From the NCBI RefSeq assembly GCF_000392615.1, contig NZ_KB933398.1, positions 1,190,643 to 1,254,642 on the forward strand: 64,000 nt of DNA, given 5' to 3'. The stretch comes from Lysinibacillus sphaericus OT4b.31. Lineage in GTDB: Bacteria; Bacillota; Bacilli; Bacillales_A; Planococcaceae. Shown piece after piece: positions 54,941 through 63,636 of the stretch (the first letter of the stretch is position 1; each line of letters begins with the position of its first letter). Made by a program: the position numbers and the translations under genes. Under the pieces are notes generated by a model. The model saw only the letters and a program-made list of their open reading frames with translations, was not told the origin of the DNA and searched no databases.

Positions 54941-55153
54941 TTGTTCCGTCTCTTTTTATTTTTAATGAGCTATGGCTTAATGATACTTTCAATAGGAAAT
55001 TTGATTTTGTACTTGAATTATCGTACTCTCGGTTATTCTTGGTCTGTTGTTTTTAAATTCATGGTCCATACCACAGAGTTTTACTTGGCGATTGGGGCCT
55101 GCATTGTTTTATGCGGTGTTGTACTTGACTTTGGTTTTGAGCGAACATCCTAG
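54941..55153 (+). CDS. Small two-segment membrane protein, unknown
   Basis: A 70-residue protein with hydrophobic stretches at about 2-26 and 45-64 and a positively charged loop. TTG 54941 follows GAAAGGATG at good spacing; no ATG fits. I do not recognise it. Its end overlaps the convergent zinc-ribbon gene by four bases. In B. subtilis the fabF-trpS interval holds other genes (yjaZ, app, yjbA). Confidence 0.6.
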   Translation: MFRLFLFLMSYGLMILSIGNLILYLNYRTLGYSWSVVFKFMVHTTEFYLAIGACIVLCGVVLDFGFERTS

Positions 55154-55470
55154 TCTGAAAGATAAGGAGAGAATGTCACGCTAATTCCGAGTGCAGATGC
55201 TACCTGTTGGGCCAAGATTGTACCTTGGTCATCATGGACTTTGGCTAAATGTTCCTTACCTTCGACGAATGAATCTATTTCAAGATCGATCCATTCACCA
55301 AAGTTGCACATCCATGAGGTCAACTCAGCTAGCAAAGCATCATTTAAAGGAAGGTTTTCTAATTCCAAATTTGCCAGACACTGACCACACCATAGAGGAT
55401 CAGCACCAAAGTCTCCTTCTAAAATAAGCGTGTGTATTGGCTTTTTACAATATTCGCAGAACATAGACAT
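55150..55470 (-). CDS. Small zinc-ribbon-like protein, unknown
   Basis: A 106-residue acidic protein. The N-terminus MSMFCEYCKKP and LWCGQCLAN give two CxxC pairs, a zinc ribbon. The rest is helical. ATG 55468-55470 follows AAGAGG at good spacing; TTG 55476 is less likely. It is transcribed with trpS in front (12-base gap), so it may be part of the trpS transcript. Function unknown. Confidence 0.7.
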   Translation of the reverse strand: MSMFCEYCKKPIHTLILEGDFGADPLWCGQCLANLELENLPLNDALLAELTSWMCNFGEWIDLEIDSFVEGKEHLAKVHDDQGTILAQQVASALGISVTFSPYLSD

Positions 55471-55481
55471 AGACAAACCTC

Positions 55482-56504
<1,023 letters not shown>

Positions 56505-56600
56505 TTAGCCCGGGTACAATCAAGATTTTTTGATCATGGACGGATAGCCATCGTACTACCTAGTAGAGTGCCCGAACGAATACTAAAGAACATAAAAAAA

Positions 56601-56870
56601 CATCATGCGTCCTCATTAGTTCTTTCTAATGAAGGGACGAATGATGTTAGTATCCGCGGTACCACCCAGCTTGCCAAAAAGGCCACTCGACTTCGTAACG
56701 TGAAGGGACGAGCTTTGCTAGTAGTCAATTGTACACGTACTTGAACGTTCGCAAAACTAACTCGGAAGTCCATTCCAAACGCGTACACGATCTGTTTGCA
56801 GCAACCACAGACTCTCTAAACGTGCACAATGCATTTGTACTACTCTTCGTCAGCGTTTTTAATTATTGCA
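56601..56870 (-). promoter_or_regulatory. T-box leader of trpS with terminator
   Basis: On the minus strand the T-box sequence TGGGTGGTACCGCG lies at 56655-56668 and the terminator stem CATCATGCGTCC...GGACGAATGATG at 56601-56646, followed by T residues. Upstream is a stem-loop region with an AGTA-like loop and GGAATGGAC, in which TGG is the probable specifier codon for Trp. A promoter (TTGCAA, TATAAT) stands near 56880-56900. Uncharged tRNA-Trp binding should favour the antiterminator. Confidence 0.92.
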
Positions 56871-57230
56871 AAAATTATATTATAAAGAGTTAACTAATTG
56901 CAAGCATATAAAAATCAGACTTTTAGCGGTGTTTTTTTTTTGAAAAAAACTTTATGCTGGTTATGCTGTGTTTTTTTGTTAAAGAAGCAACCTTTATTAC
57001 TAAGTATACGTCCCAATTGTACACGTGAAATTGACATTATTCTCGTTTATGTTTTTTAACTGAGAACAACCGAGAACAAGTAGTTGTAATAAATGAATGT
57101 TTAAAAACGCTGATAAGTGGGAATATTATTAGTAGTTCACGGTATACATTTCATATAAATAGCCTATTTAAAGCCATATAAATAGACAGAATATTTTGTA
57201 ATATGGTTGTTCTTTTTTTCATTGGAACTA

Positions 57231-57259
57231 TATTCAAATACAGCAGAGTGCTGTATAAT
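57231..57259 (+). promoter_or_regulatory. spx promoter with overlapping palindrome
   Basis: TATAAT lies at 57254-57259. TACAGCA, GAG, TGCTGTA (57239-57255) is a perfect inverted repeat overlapping it. The -35 (TATTCA) is poor, so an activator or repressor probably acts here. The rest of the trpS-spx gap (about 56890-57230) is AT-rich with GAGAACAAC/GAGAACAAG near 57062-57078 and no gene. Confidence 0.55.
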
Positions 57260-57343
57260 GGAGATGTAGATTTACATTACATTAATTCTAATTTAACAAA
57301 CTGTTTTATAGATAACGATTACAATCAGAAAGGATGTGTCAGT

Positions 57344-57742
57344 ATGATAGTAACTTTATTTACATCACCTAGTTGTACGTCTTGCCGAAAAGCGAAAGCA
57401 TGGTTGGAGGAACACGAAATCCCGTATACAGAGCGAAATATTTTTTCTGAGCCGTTAAGCATTAGTGAAATAAAAGAAATTTTACGCATGACAGAGGATG
57501 GGACAGATGAAATTATTTCAACTCGTTCTAAAATTTTCCAAAAACTAAATGTTGATGTAGAAAGCTTACCATTACAGCGCTTATATGAGTTAATTCAAGA
57601 ATATCCTGGATTATTACGACGTCCAATAATCTTAGATGAAAAACGTTTACAAGTGGGATACAACGAAGATGAAATTCGTCGATTCTTACCACGTAAAGTT
57701 CGTGCTTATCAATTACAAGAAGCACAGCGTATGGTGAACTAA
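57344..57742 (+). CDS. spx: Redox-sensing transcription regulator Spx
   Basis: The product has 132 residues of the ArsC fold with the redox CTSC (C11 and C14) and RNA-polymerase-binding [19 protein letters not shown]. Spx binds the alpha subunit to activate thiol-stress genes and is degraded by ClpXP with the adaptor SpxH, encoded at 62.8 kb. ATG 57344 follows AGAAAGGATG. It is one residue longer at the N-terminus than B. subtilis Spx. Confidence 0.95.
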   Translation: MIVTLFTSPSCTSCRKAKAWLEEHEIPYTERNIFSEPLSISEIKEILRMTEDGTDEIISTRSKIFQKLNVDVESLPLQRLYELIQEYPGLLRRPIILDEKRLQVGYNEDEIRRFLPRKVRAYQLQEAQRMVN

Positions 57743-57837
57743 TATCTCCCTATTGTGCATATAATGTATTAGGTGTTGCAAATGCAAAAAGCATGTTGTG
57801 ACATCTATTTTTTTGTGCTTTACTTATGTAAAAACCT

Positions 57838-57847
57838 CCTGTACAGG
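57838..57847. promoter_or_regulatory. CCTGTACAGG palindrome in the spx-mecA gap
   Basis: A perfect 10-base palindrome followed three bases later by TATAAT (57850-57855). The gap 57743-58176 has no clear gene. A 20-codon frame (58092-58154) with a weak ribosome-binding site lies just before mecA but is not supported. Confidence 0.4.
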
Positions 57848-58176
57848 ATATAATATTTAATAGGAAAAAGTCATATATTTCCGTAAAAGTATGTTAAACT
57901 TGATTTTAGCCAAATAGTTTACTACAATTTCAATAATTCAAATATCTTTTGTGAAACGGTGTATATCCTTTTCATTTTATGAAAGAACAGCATACAATAG
58001 AATTAGAGACAACTGTGAACTGTAAATACAAAGATCTCAGTTGCTCGACGCTTTAATTGTGGTGTGGTCAAAGGTTGAAAAACAAGGGAGTATGAAGGTT
58101 AAAAACAATGAATCAAAGCATACTAATGAAATAATACTGTTTTTCGACAAATGACAGTGAAGGGAGATGAAGTCTA

Positions 58177-58845
58177 GTGGACATCGAACGTGTAAATGAA
58201 AATACACTCAAGCTCTTTATAACGTACAATGATATAGAGGATCGCGGCTATAGTCGTGAAGAAATCTGGTACAACCGAGCAAAGGGTGAACAACTTTTTT
58301 GGGATATGATTGATGAAGTAAATACAGAGGATTATTTTGATGTAGAAGGTCCGATTTGGATTCACATCAATGCGTCTGAAGTTGGCTTGGAAATCATTGT
58401 CACACGTGCACACATATTAAAAGACGGTGAAACATTAGATGGTCATTCGCATTTTGATGAACACAAAGAAATGTTTGCCCCATTTGATGAAGTTGGAGAC
58501 GATCTTCTCAGTCAACTAACTCAATTCGGTGACATTGACGAGTCAGAATTATTTATGGATACAGATATTTATGTTTATAAATTTAAAGATATTGATGAGT
58601 TAATCCCTGTTGCAAAACGCATGACAGATGAACTAGTGGATTCCTCATTATTCAAATATGAAGATTGGTATTATCTAGTTGTAGACTTCACGAATGCAGA
58701 TGACGATTTAAATCGCCATGACAAAAATGCGGTCATTAAAGAATTTCTAAGCCCATCAAATTTCACAATTCATCGCCTCGAAGAATACGGCGATATGATT
58801 ATGGAGTACGATTGCTTTGAAACTATTCGCAAGTATTTTAGCTAA
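58177..58845 (+). CDS. mecA: Adaptor protein MecA
   Basis: The product has 222 residues. The N-terminal half (MDIERVNENTLKLFITYNDI) binds substrates such as ComK and ComS. An acidic linker spans about 100-120. The C-terminal half (about 125-222, YVYKFKDIDELIPVAKRM) binds ClpC. MecA delivers ComK to ClpCP. GTG 58177 follows GGGAGATGAAG. ClpC itself is not in this window. Confidence 0.95.
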   Translation: MDIERVNENTLKLFITYNDIEDRGYSREEIWYNRAKGEQLFWDMIDEVNTEDYFDVEGPIWIHINASEVGLEIIVTRAHILKDGETLDGHSHFDEHKEMFAPFDEVGDDLLSQLTQFGDIDESELFMDTDIYVYKFKDIDELIPVAKRMTDELVDSSLFKYEDWYYLVVDFTNADDDLNRHDKNAVIKEFLSPSNFTIHRLEEYGDMIMEYDCFETIRKYFS

Positions 58846-58852
58846 ATGATTC

Positions 58853-58882
58853 AAGCCTCTGAGAATATCCAGAGGCTTTTTT
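58853..58882 (+). terminator. Terminator after mecA
   Basis: AAGCCTCTG pairs with CAGAGGCTT, followed by TTTTT. Confidence 0.94.
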
Positions 58883-58946
58883 GTATGGCTTGTTTTCAGG
58901 GTGCGTATCTGGCTTGCATGTAGAGCGCATGACGATTAGCAATGCA

Positions 58947-58976
58947 AAAATCGAATTTGGCAAAAAAGCCGATTTT
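58947..58976 (+). promoter_or_regulatory. Possible ComK-type AT boxes upstream of coiA
   Basis: AAAATCGAATTTG (one mismatch) and AAAAGCCGATTTT (perfect) fit AAAA-N5-TTTT. The gap between boxes is only four bases, not the usual 8, 18 or 31. The same sequence can also fold as GGC/GCC and AATC/GATT with a T run, so it may instead be a terminator. Confidence 0.35.
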
Positions 58977-59031
58977 TTTTTTGTAGCGAGCGAGATGACA
59001 TTTTATAATGGGATAAAAAGGAGACGATTTT

Positions 59032-60153
59032 ATGCTAATTGCCCACACAGAGCATGGTAAGCCTTTTATCTCATATCAACATACAAGAGAAGCATTACAA
59101 TTATTTCGCCGAAACTCAAATTTTTTTTGCCCACAATGTCAGCAACCTGTCCAGTTGAAAATTGGTACTGTCAATATCCCACATTTCGCACACATAGCGA
59201 ATCAGGTTTGTGAACAGCTATTTGCAGAAGGTGAATCTATGCTTCATTTACAAGGTAAGGTTCAATTGTTCGAATGGCTGAAGAAACTTGGTCATACAGT
59301 AGAGTTGGAGCCATTTATAAAGAGGCTATCTCAACGACCAGATATACTTGTAACGAAAGAGCATCATCAAATAGCAATTGAGTTCCAATGTAGCGCACTT
59401 TCTCTTGAAAAATGGCAGTTGCGCACAGCAGGTTATGAAAGTATCCATATCAAAGCACTGTGGCTTTTTCAAACACCAAAGAAAAACCTTACCTCACAGG
59501 ACACACTCAAAATTACTATTCCTCCTATCATACAACAAGCTATCACCTATCCTTATAAGGGTTTGCCCTATTTATTGACATATGATGCGCATACAACGAG
59601 GTTTAACTATTGGACGAATCTTCTTTATGTTCAAGGGCATACTTTTATAGCGAAACTACAGTACCTACCTATTGAAAAACAGCAATTTCCGTTTTATGTT
59701 CCGAAGCCAGTAACAAAAGAAGCATTTTATCGTTACTGGCAGCTCTATAAAAAGATTTGTGCGCAGTATGTATATCAAAGATTACTACGTAGTAAAAAAG
59801 GCGTGCAGGATACTTTTCTCCGAAGTTGTTATGAGCTACGCTATTCACTCGAGGCAATGCCTGTTTATGTTGGTATACCTGTTAAAAATGCAGAAGCAAT
59901 TCCAATTTTTTCACTCGAATGGCAGACGATTTTACATCATTTTTGTAGGCAATGCCAACTGCATCCTCAAGCATTATGCAATGCAGATATTCAACTTTTT
60001 CTTCATCAGCTTGATTTGGAGGTGACAAGTGACGCCGTTCAAGCTGTAAAAAATTATTGTAAGGTGTTCGAAAGGTGGATGCAAAACAAAGATAGTTTTC
60101 CAAATATCACAGAGCAAGTTTATGTACATTTTTTCAATTTTAATGAGGAGTAA
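59032..60153 (+). CDS. coiA: Competence protein CoiA
   Basis: The product has 373 residues. The N-terminal zinc-binding block has FFCPQCQQPV and IPHFAH. The nuclease-like core has QRPDILV...AIEFQCSAL, typical of CoiA. The C-terminal third is variable. CoiA promotes recombination during transformation. ATG 59032 follows AAAAGGAGACG. It lies between mecA and pepF, as in B. subtilis (yjbF). Confidence 0.93.
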   Translation: MLIAHTEHGKPFISYQHTREALQLFRRNSNFFCPQCQQPVQLKIGTVNIPHFAHIANQVCEQLFAEGESMLHLQGKVQLFEWLKKLGHTVELEPFIKRLSQRPDILVTKEHHQIAIEFQCSALSLEKWQLRTAGYESIHIKALWLFQTPKKNLTSQDTLKITIPPIIQQAITYPYKGLPYLLTYDAHTTRFNYWTNLLYVQGHTFIAKLQYLPIEKQQFPFYVPKPVTKEAFYRYWQLYKKICAQYVYQRLLRSKKGVQDTFLRSCYELRYSLEAMPVYVGIPVKNAEAIPIFSLEWQTILHHFCRQCQLHPQALCNADIQLFLHQLDLEVTSDAVQAVKNYCKVFERWMQNKDSFPNITEQVYVHFFNFNEE

Positions 60154-60227
60154 GGTTGTCATTGTACCCCACATAAACGGTCAGTAGTCATCCATCAAGA
60201 TGCAAGGTGAAAATAGGAGGGCGAACA

Positions 60228-60299
60228 ACTGACCGTAAAAGCCCGATTGGTTCAACTAATAATCAGTGGGGAAGAAGAAAATCCCCACTGATTGAAGTT
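60228..60299 (+). repeat. ACTGACCGTAAAA repeat with internal hairpin
   Basis: ACTGACCGTAAAA (60228-60240) and ACTGATTGAAGTT (60287-60299) flank a segment containing AATCAGTGGGGA (60261-60272) and TCCCCACTGATT (60282-60293), a perfect 12-bp hairpin without a T run. The copy at 30247 has the flanks joined without the hairpin. The coiA-pepF gap (60154-60485) contains only this. Confidence 0.7.
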
Positions 60300-60485
60300 G
60301 TCACAGTATAACGAAATGGGAGCACAATGTTTAGGTTTAGAAGCCAATATTATGTAAGTAATTAGTTGGTTCAATTTAACATAAATTACTCTACCAATAA
60401 TAGGGTCACTTTATTTGCAATTGCCACAATATACTGAGAAAATATGAGAGTACAGGAAAAACTAACATATAGAGGGGGCTGGCAT

Positions 60486-62303
60486 ATGGCTAGTAACAGC
60501 AATCAGCTTTTAATGAGAAATGAAATACCAGTAGAGTTAACTTGGCGCTTGGAGGACATTTTTGCAACAGATGCACAGTGGGAAGAGGAATTAAAAGAAG
60601 TCGCAGCATTTGCAAAACAGGCACCAAGTTATGCAGGTACTTTAAAAAATGGTGCAGACGCCTTATTAGCAGTCCTAACGTATTACGATCAAATTTACCA
60701 GCGCACTATGAAGCTCTACACATATGCTCATATGCGTTACGACCAAGATACAACAAATAGCTTTTATCAAGATATGAATAGCCGTATCCAAACGTTAGCA
60801 ACAAATATTTCAGCTGCCCTATCGTTTTTAACGCCGGAAATTTTGTCATTAAGTGAAGAAACAATTGAAAGTTACTTAGCGGAAAAAAAGGAATTACAAT
60901 TATATAAGCAATCTTTAAAAGAGATTACCATGGCACGTCCGCATGTGTTACCTGCTGAGCAGGAAGCACTTCTTGCCCAAATGTCAGAGGTAACAGGTAC
61001 AGCATCGAATACATTTAGTATGTTGAACAATGCGGATATGGTCTTCCCAAAAGTGAAAAATGAAGATGGGGAAGAGGTTCAGCTTACACATGGTAACTAT
61101 ATTAAGTTCTTAGAAAGTAAAGACCGCACTGTACGGGAAGCGGCATTTAAAGCAATGTACGAGACATATGGTCATTTTAAAAATACATTTGCGTCTACAT
61201 TAACAGGCAATGTGAAAAAACATAATGTAAGTGCACGTATTCGTAATTATGATTCTGCCCGTCATGCGGCAATGTCAAATAACTTTATTCCCGAAAATGT
61301 ATACGATCAATTAGTAGAGACAATTCACAAGCATTTACCAGTTATGCAGCGTTACATTGCCTTACGCAAAAAGTTGTTAGGCGTAGAAGAATTGCATATG
61401 TGGGACTTATTCACACCACTTGTGAAAGAAGTCGACATGAAAATGCCATATGACGAAGCGAAGGACATTTTAGTGAAGGCTTTAGCACCACTTGGTGAGG
61501 AATATCAGGGCATTGTCCAAAGTGGTTTGGATAATCGCTGGGTAGATGTGAAAGAAAACAAAGGGAAACGTAGTGGTGCCTATTCTTCAGGTGCATATGG
61601 TACTAACCCTTATATTTTAATGAACTGGCAGGATAATGTAGATAATTTATTTACATTAGCGCATGAGTTTGGCCATAGTGTTCACAGCTATTACTCGCGA
61701 AATAATCAGCCGTTTGTCTATGGAGACTATTCTATTTTCGTGGCGGAAGTGGCGTCCACATGTAACGAAGAGCTATTAAATGATTATCTACTGAAAACAA
61801 TTGAAGATCCTCAACAAAGGATTTATTTATTAAACCATTGGCTTGATGGCTTCCGCAGTACAGTTTTCCGACAAACAATGTTTGCAGAGTTTGAGCATTT
61901 AATCCATCAAATGGATCAAAATGGAGAGTCCTTAACATCAGAACGTTTAACGGAAGTTTATTATAATTTAAATAAACAATACTTTGGCGAGGATATGGTG
62001 GTAGACAAAGAAATTGGCTTAGAATGGGCACGTATTCCACACTTCTACTACAACTATTATGTATACCAATATGCAACTGGAAAATCAGCTGCAACTGCAT
62101 TAAGTAAGCAAATTTTAGAAGAAGGTACACCAGCTGTAGAACGTTATATTAATAACTTCCTAAAAGCAGGCTGCTCAGACTTCCCAATCGAAGTATTAAA
62201 AGCAGCAGGTGTTGACATGAATGTAGCAAAACCAATTGATGATGCTTGTAAAGTATTTGAAGAGCGTTTAAATGAATTAGAAAAATTATTGTTAAATAAT
62301 TAA
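60486..62303 (+). CDS. pepF: Oligoendopeptidase F
   Basis: The product has 605 residues, an M3B zinc metallopeptidase with TLAHEFGHSVHSYYS (HExxH variant HEFGH) and the third ligand E in EVASTCNEELL. It trims peptides in the cytoplasm. ATG 60486 follows AGAGGGGGC; upstream codon 60444 is less likely. The order coiA-pepF-spxH matches B. subtilis (yjbF-yjbG-yjbH). Confidence 0.94.
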   Translation: MASNSNQLLMRNEIPVELTWRLEDIFATDAQWEEELKEVAAFAKQAPSYAGTLKNGADALLAVLTYYDQIYQRTMKLYTYAHMRYDQDTTNSFYQDMNSRIQTLATNISAALSFLTPEILSLSEETIESYLAEKKELQLYKQSLKEITMARPHVLPAEQEALLAQMSEVTGTASNTFSMLNNADMVFPKVKNEDGEEVQLTHGNYIKFLESKDRTVREAAFKAMYETYGHFKNTFASTLTGNVKKHNVSARIRNYDSARHAAMSNNFIPENVYDQLVETIHKHLPVMQRYIALRKKLLGVEELHMWDLFTPLVKEVDMKMPYDEAKDILVKALAPLGEEYQGIVQSGLDNRWVDVKENKGKRSGAYSSGAYGTNPYILMNWQDNVDNLFTLAHEFGHSVHSYYSRNNQPFVYGDYSIFVAEVASTCNEELLNDYLLKTIEDPQQRIYLLNHWLDGFRSTVFRQTMFAEFEHLIHQMDQNGESLTSERLTEVYYNLNKQYFGEDMVVDKEIGLEWARIPHFYYNYYVYQYATGKSAATALSKQILEEGTPAVERYINNFLKAGCSDFPIEVLKAAGVDMNVAKPIDDACKVFEERLNELEKLLLNN

Positions 62304-62309
62304 TTTGTG

Positions 62310-62340
62310 TGGCTGTAGTAAGTTTACTACAGCCATTTTC
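62310..62340 (+). terminator. Terminator after pepF
   Basis: GGCTGTAGTAA pairs with TTACTACAGCC, followed by ATTTTCT. Confidence 0.88.
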
Positions 62341-62522
62341 TATGCGGTGTTGAAAATATGGCCATGAATATTTTTAAAGATTAATGTTTTTCTTAGATTT
62401 CTAAATGGATAAAAGTATCCATCTTGAAAAAATACTGTACTGTAATCGCTTTCTATTTGACAAATTTGTGAATCTAGAGCACGTTTCATTGCTAATTTTA
62501 TTATTCCATGATAAAGTGATTC

Positions 62523-62540
62523 TTGTGAAATAAATCACAA
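62523..62540 (+). promoter_or_regulatory. Rex/Fnr-type operator of roxS
   Basis: TTGTGAAATAAATCACAA is a near-perfect palindrome. It fits the Rex box (TTGTGAA-N4-TTCACAA) with few mismatches and the Fnr box TGTGA-N6-TCACA exactly. B. subtilis roxS is controlled by Rex and ResD, so Rex is the favoured reader; an Fnr-type regulator is also encoded at 48 kb. Confidence 0.8.
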
Positions 62541-62648
62541 AACAAACATACACCCCTTTGTTTGAACGTGAACATTTCTCCCATCCCCTTTGTGAAAAAG
62601 AGGCGTCTCTATCTGTCGAGGATAGTGGCGTCTCTTTTATTTTTTCAT
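62527..62648 (+). ncRNA. roxS: Small RNA RoxS/RsaE
   Basis: The sequence carries the hallmark C-rich single-stranded motifs: ACACCCCTTTGTTTGAACG (62550-62568) and TTCTCCCATCCCCTTTGTG (62576-62594). These are followed by a terminator stem at 62599-62645 (GAGGCGTC.../...GGCGTCTC) and TTTT. It starts within the Rex box, as RsaE/RoxS does in B. subtilis and staphylococci, and lies between pepF and spxH, as in those species. The RNA base-pairs through UCCCC/CCCC motifs with mRNAs of central metabolism and oxidation. Start is estimated. Confidence 0.9.
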
Positions 62649-62764
62649 GATGATGTTAGGGTGATTATAAAGGATTGTTTTGTGAGAATTCAGTAAGCAC
62701 TTTTAGAAATTTACAGCGCTTCCTCTAATTTTTTTATGACTAATTTAGCTTAAGTTAAATATAA

Positions 62765-62807
62765 AAAGGATAGGGACTCATCACTAGTGTTTGAGTCCCT
62801 ATCCTTT
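62765..62807. terminator. Terminator of spxH
   Basis: AAAGGATAGGGACTCA pairs with TGAGTCCCTATCCTTT; on the minus strand the T run follows. It ends the yjbI-spxH transcript. Confidence 0.95.
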
Positions 62808-62826
62808 GAAAAATAGTATAATTGCA

Positions 62827-63636
62827 TTATTTAGTACGCCATAAAGTAGCGTGGTCTGTTTGAATACGTTCAATTTTTTGTTGCAGCATGCGTTTTTTTA
62901 ATTCACGTTCTGCAGATTGTTCTGTTAATGAATAGATGAAGGCTATCTCATTGGTTGATAATGTATGGTACTTCAGAAATAATTCTTCAAATGTTGGTAA
63001 TGGTTGACGGATAAGTTGTTCATCCATCATTTCTTGTAATATATGCTCGTAAACTTCATAAGAGTAGCTACCACTAACTTTTAGTCCCTCATCTTCAATA
63101 CACTCATTGAAAAAAACGATACTTGGTACTTCATCTACTTCCATTTCGCGTTTAATATATAAATCGCATTGGAAGGCACGAGCAGCTTCCTTTGAACCGA
63201 AATCTACAGTAAATTCATTCATATCTAATTGTACATCCTCTGCAATTTTTAAGAGAGTTGCATAGGAATTTACATCTTCATGTTTCAGTAATACATATTC
63301 TTGTAATTTGGACAAATATCGTGCGCCTGCACGTTTACCCTGTAACTCTGCTGCTTTGATGGCAATAGAAGGTAAAACAGGATGGTTGATGTCGAGTTCA
63401 ATCCCAGATCCACAGCCTTTCGTACGCTTGCTCAGACAATTCAGAGAAGAAAGCTCTGTGCTTAGTACAAAACGCCATGTGAAATAATGATTATACTCAA
63501 GCTGTAATTTGCGAATAATCGCTTGCATACTGAAAGCTTCAGGACAAAGTGGATCTACGAAAATATACAATTCAATTGGCTTAATGGCAGTAGAAATCGC
63601 GTGAGTAGGCTCTTGTAGCATTTGAATATTATTCAC
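62827..63636 (-). CDS. spxH: ClpXP adaptor SpxH (YjbH), DsbA-like fold
   Basis: The product has 269 residues. The thioredoxin-like start is ELYIFVDPLCPEAF, then LSKRTKGCGSGIELD, and the C-terminal half is helical with DEGLKVSGSYSYEVYEHIL like B. subtilis YjbH. SpxH delivers Spx to ClpXP. In B. subtilis the motif is CPEC; here it is CPEA, so one cysteine of the CxxC is gone. GTG at 63634-63636 has GAGGGGGAA upstream. It overlaps the globin gene by 8 bases. Confidence 0.9.
   Translation of the reverse strand: MNNIQMLQEPTHAISTAIKPIELYIFVDPLCPEAFSMQAIIRKLQLEYNHYFTWRFVLSTELSSLNCLSKRTKGCGSGIELDINHPVLPSIAIKAAELQGKRAGARYLSKLQEYVLLKHEDVNSYATLLKIAEDVQLDMNEFTVDFGSKEAARAFQCDLYIKREMEVDEVPSIVFFNECIEDEGLKVSGSYSYEVYEHILQEMMDEQLIRQPLPTFEELFLKYHTLSTNEIAFIYSLTEQSAERELKKRMLQQKIERIQTDHATLWRTK

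Noticed and set aside
58092..58154. 20-codon frame just before mecA as a leader peptide
   Set aside because: The ribosome-binding site is too close to the ATG, no hairpin is associated with it, and frames of this length occur by chance.
60261..60293. Terminator after coiA
   Set aside because: The hairpin is perfect but is followed by GAAGTTG, not by T residues, and it belongs to a repeat found elsewhere without the hairpin.
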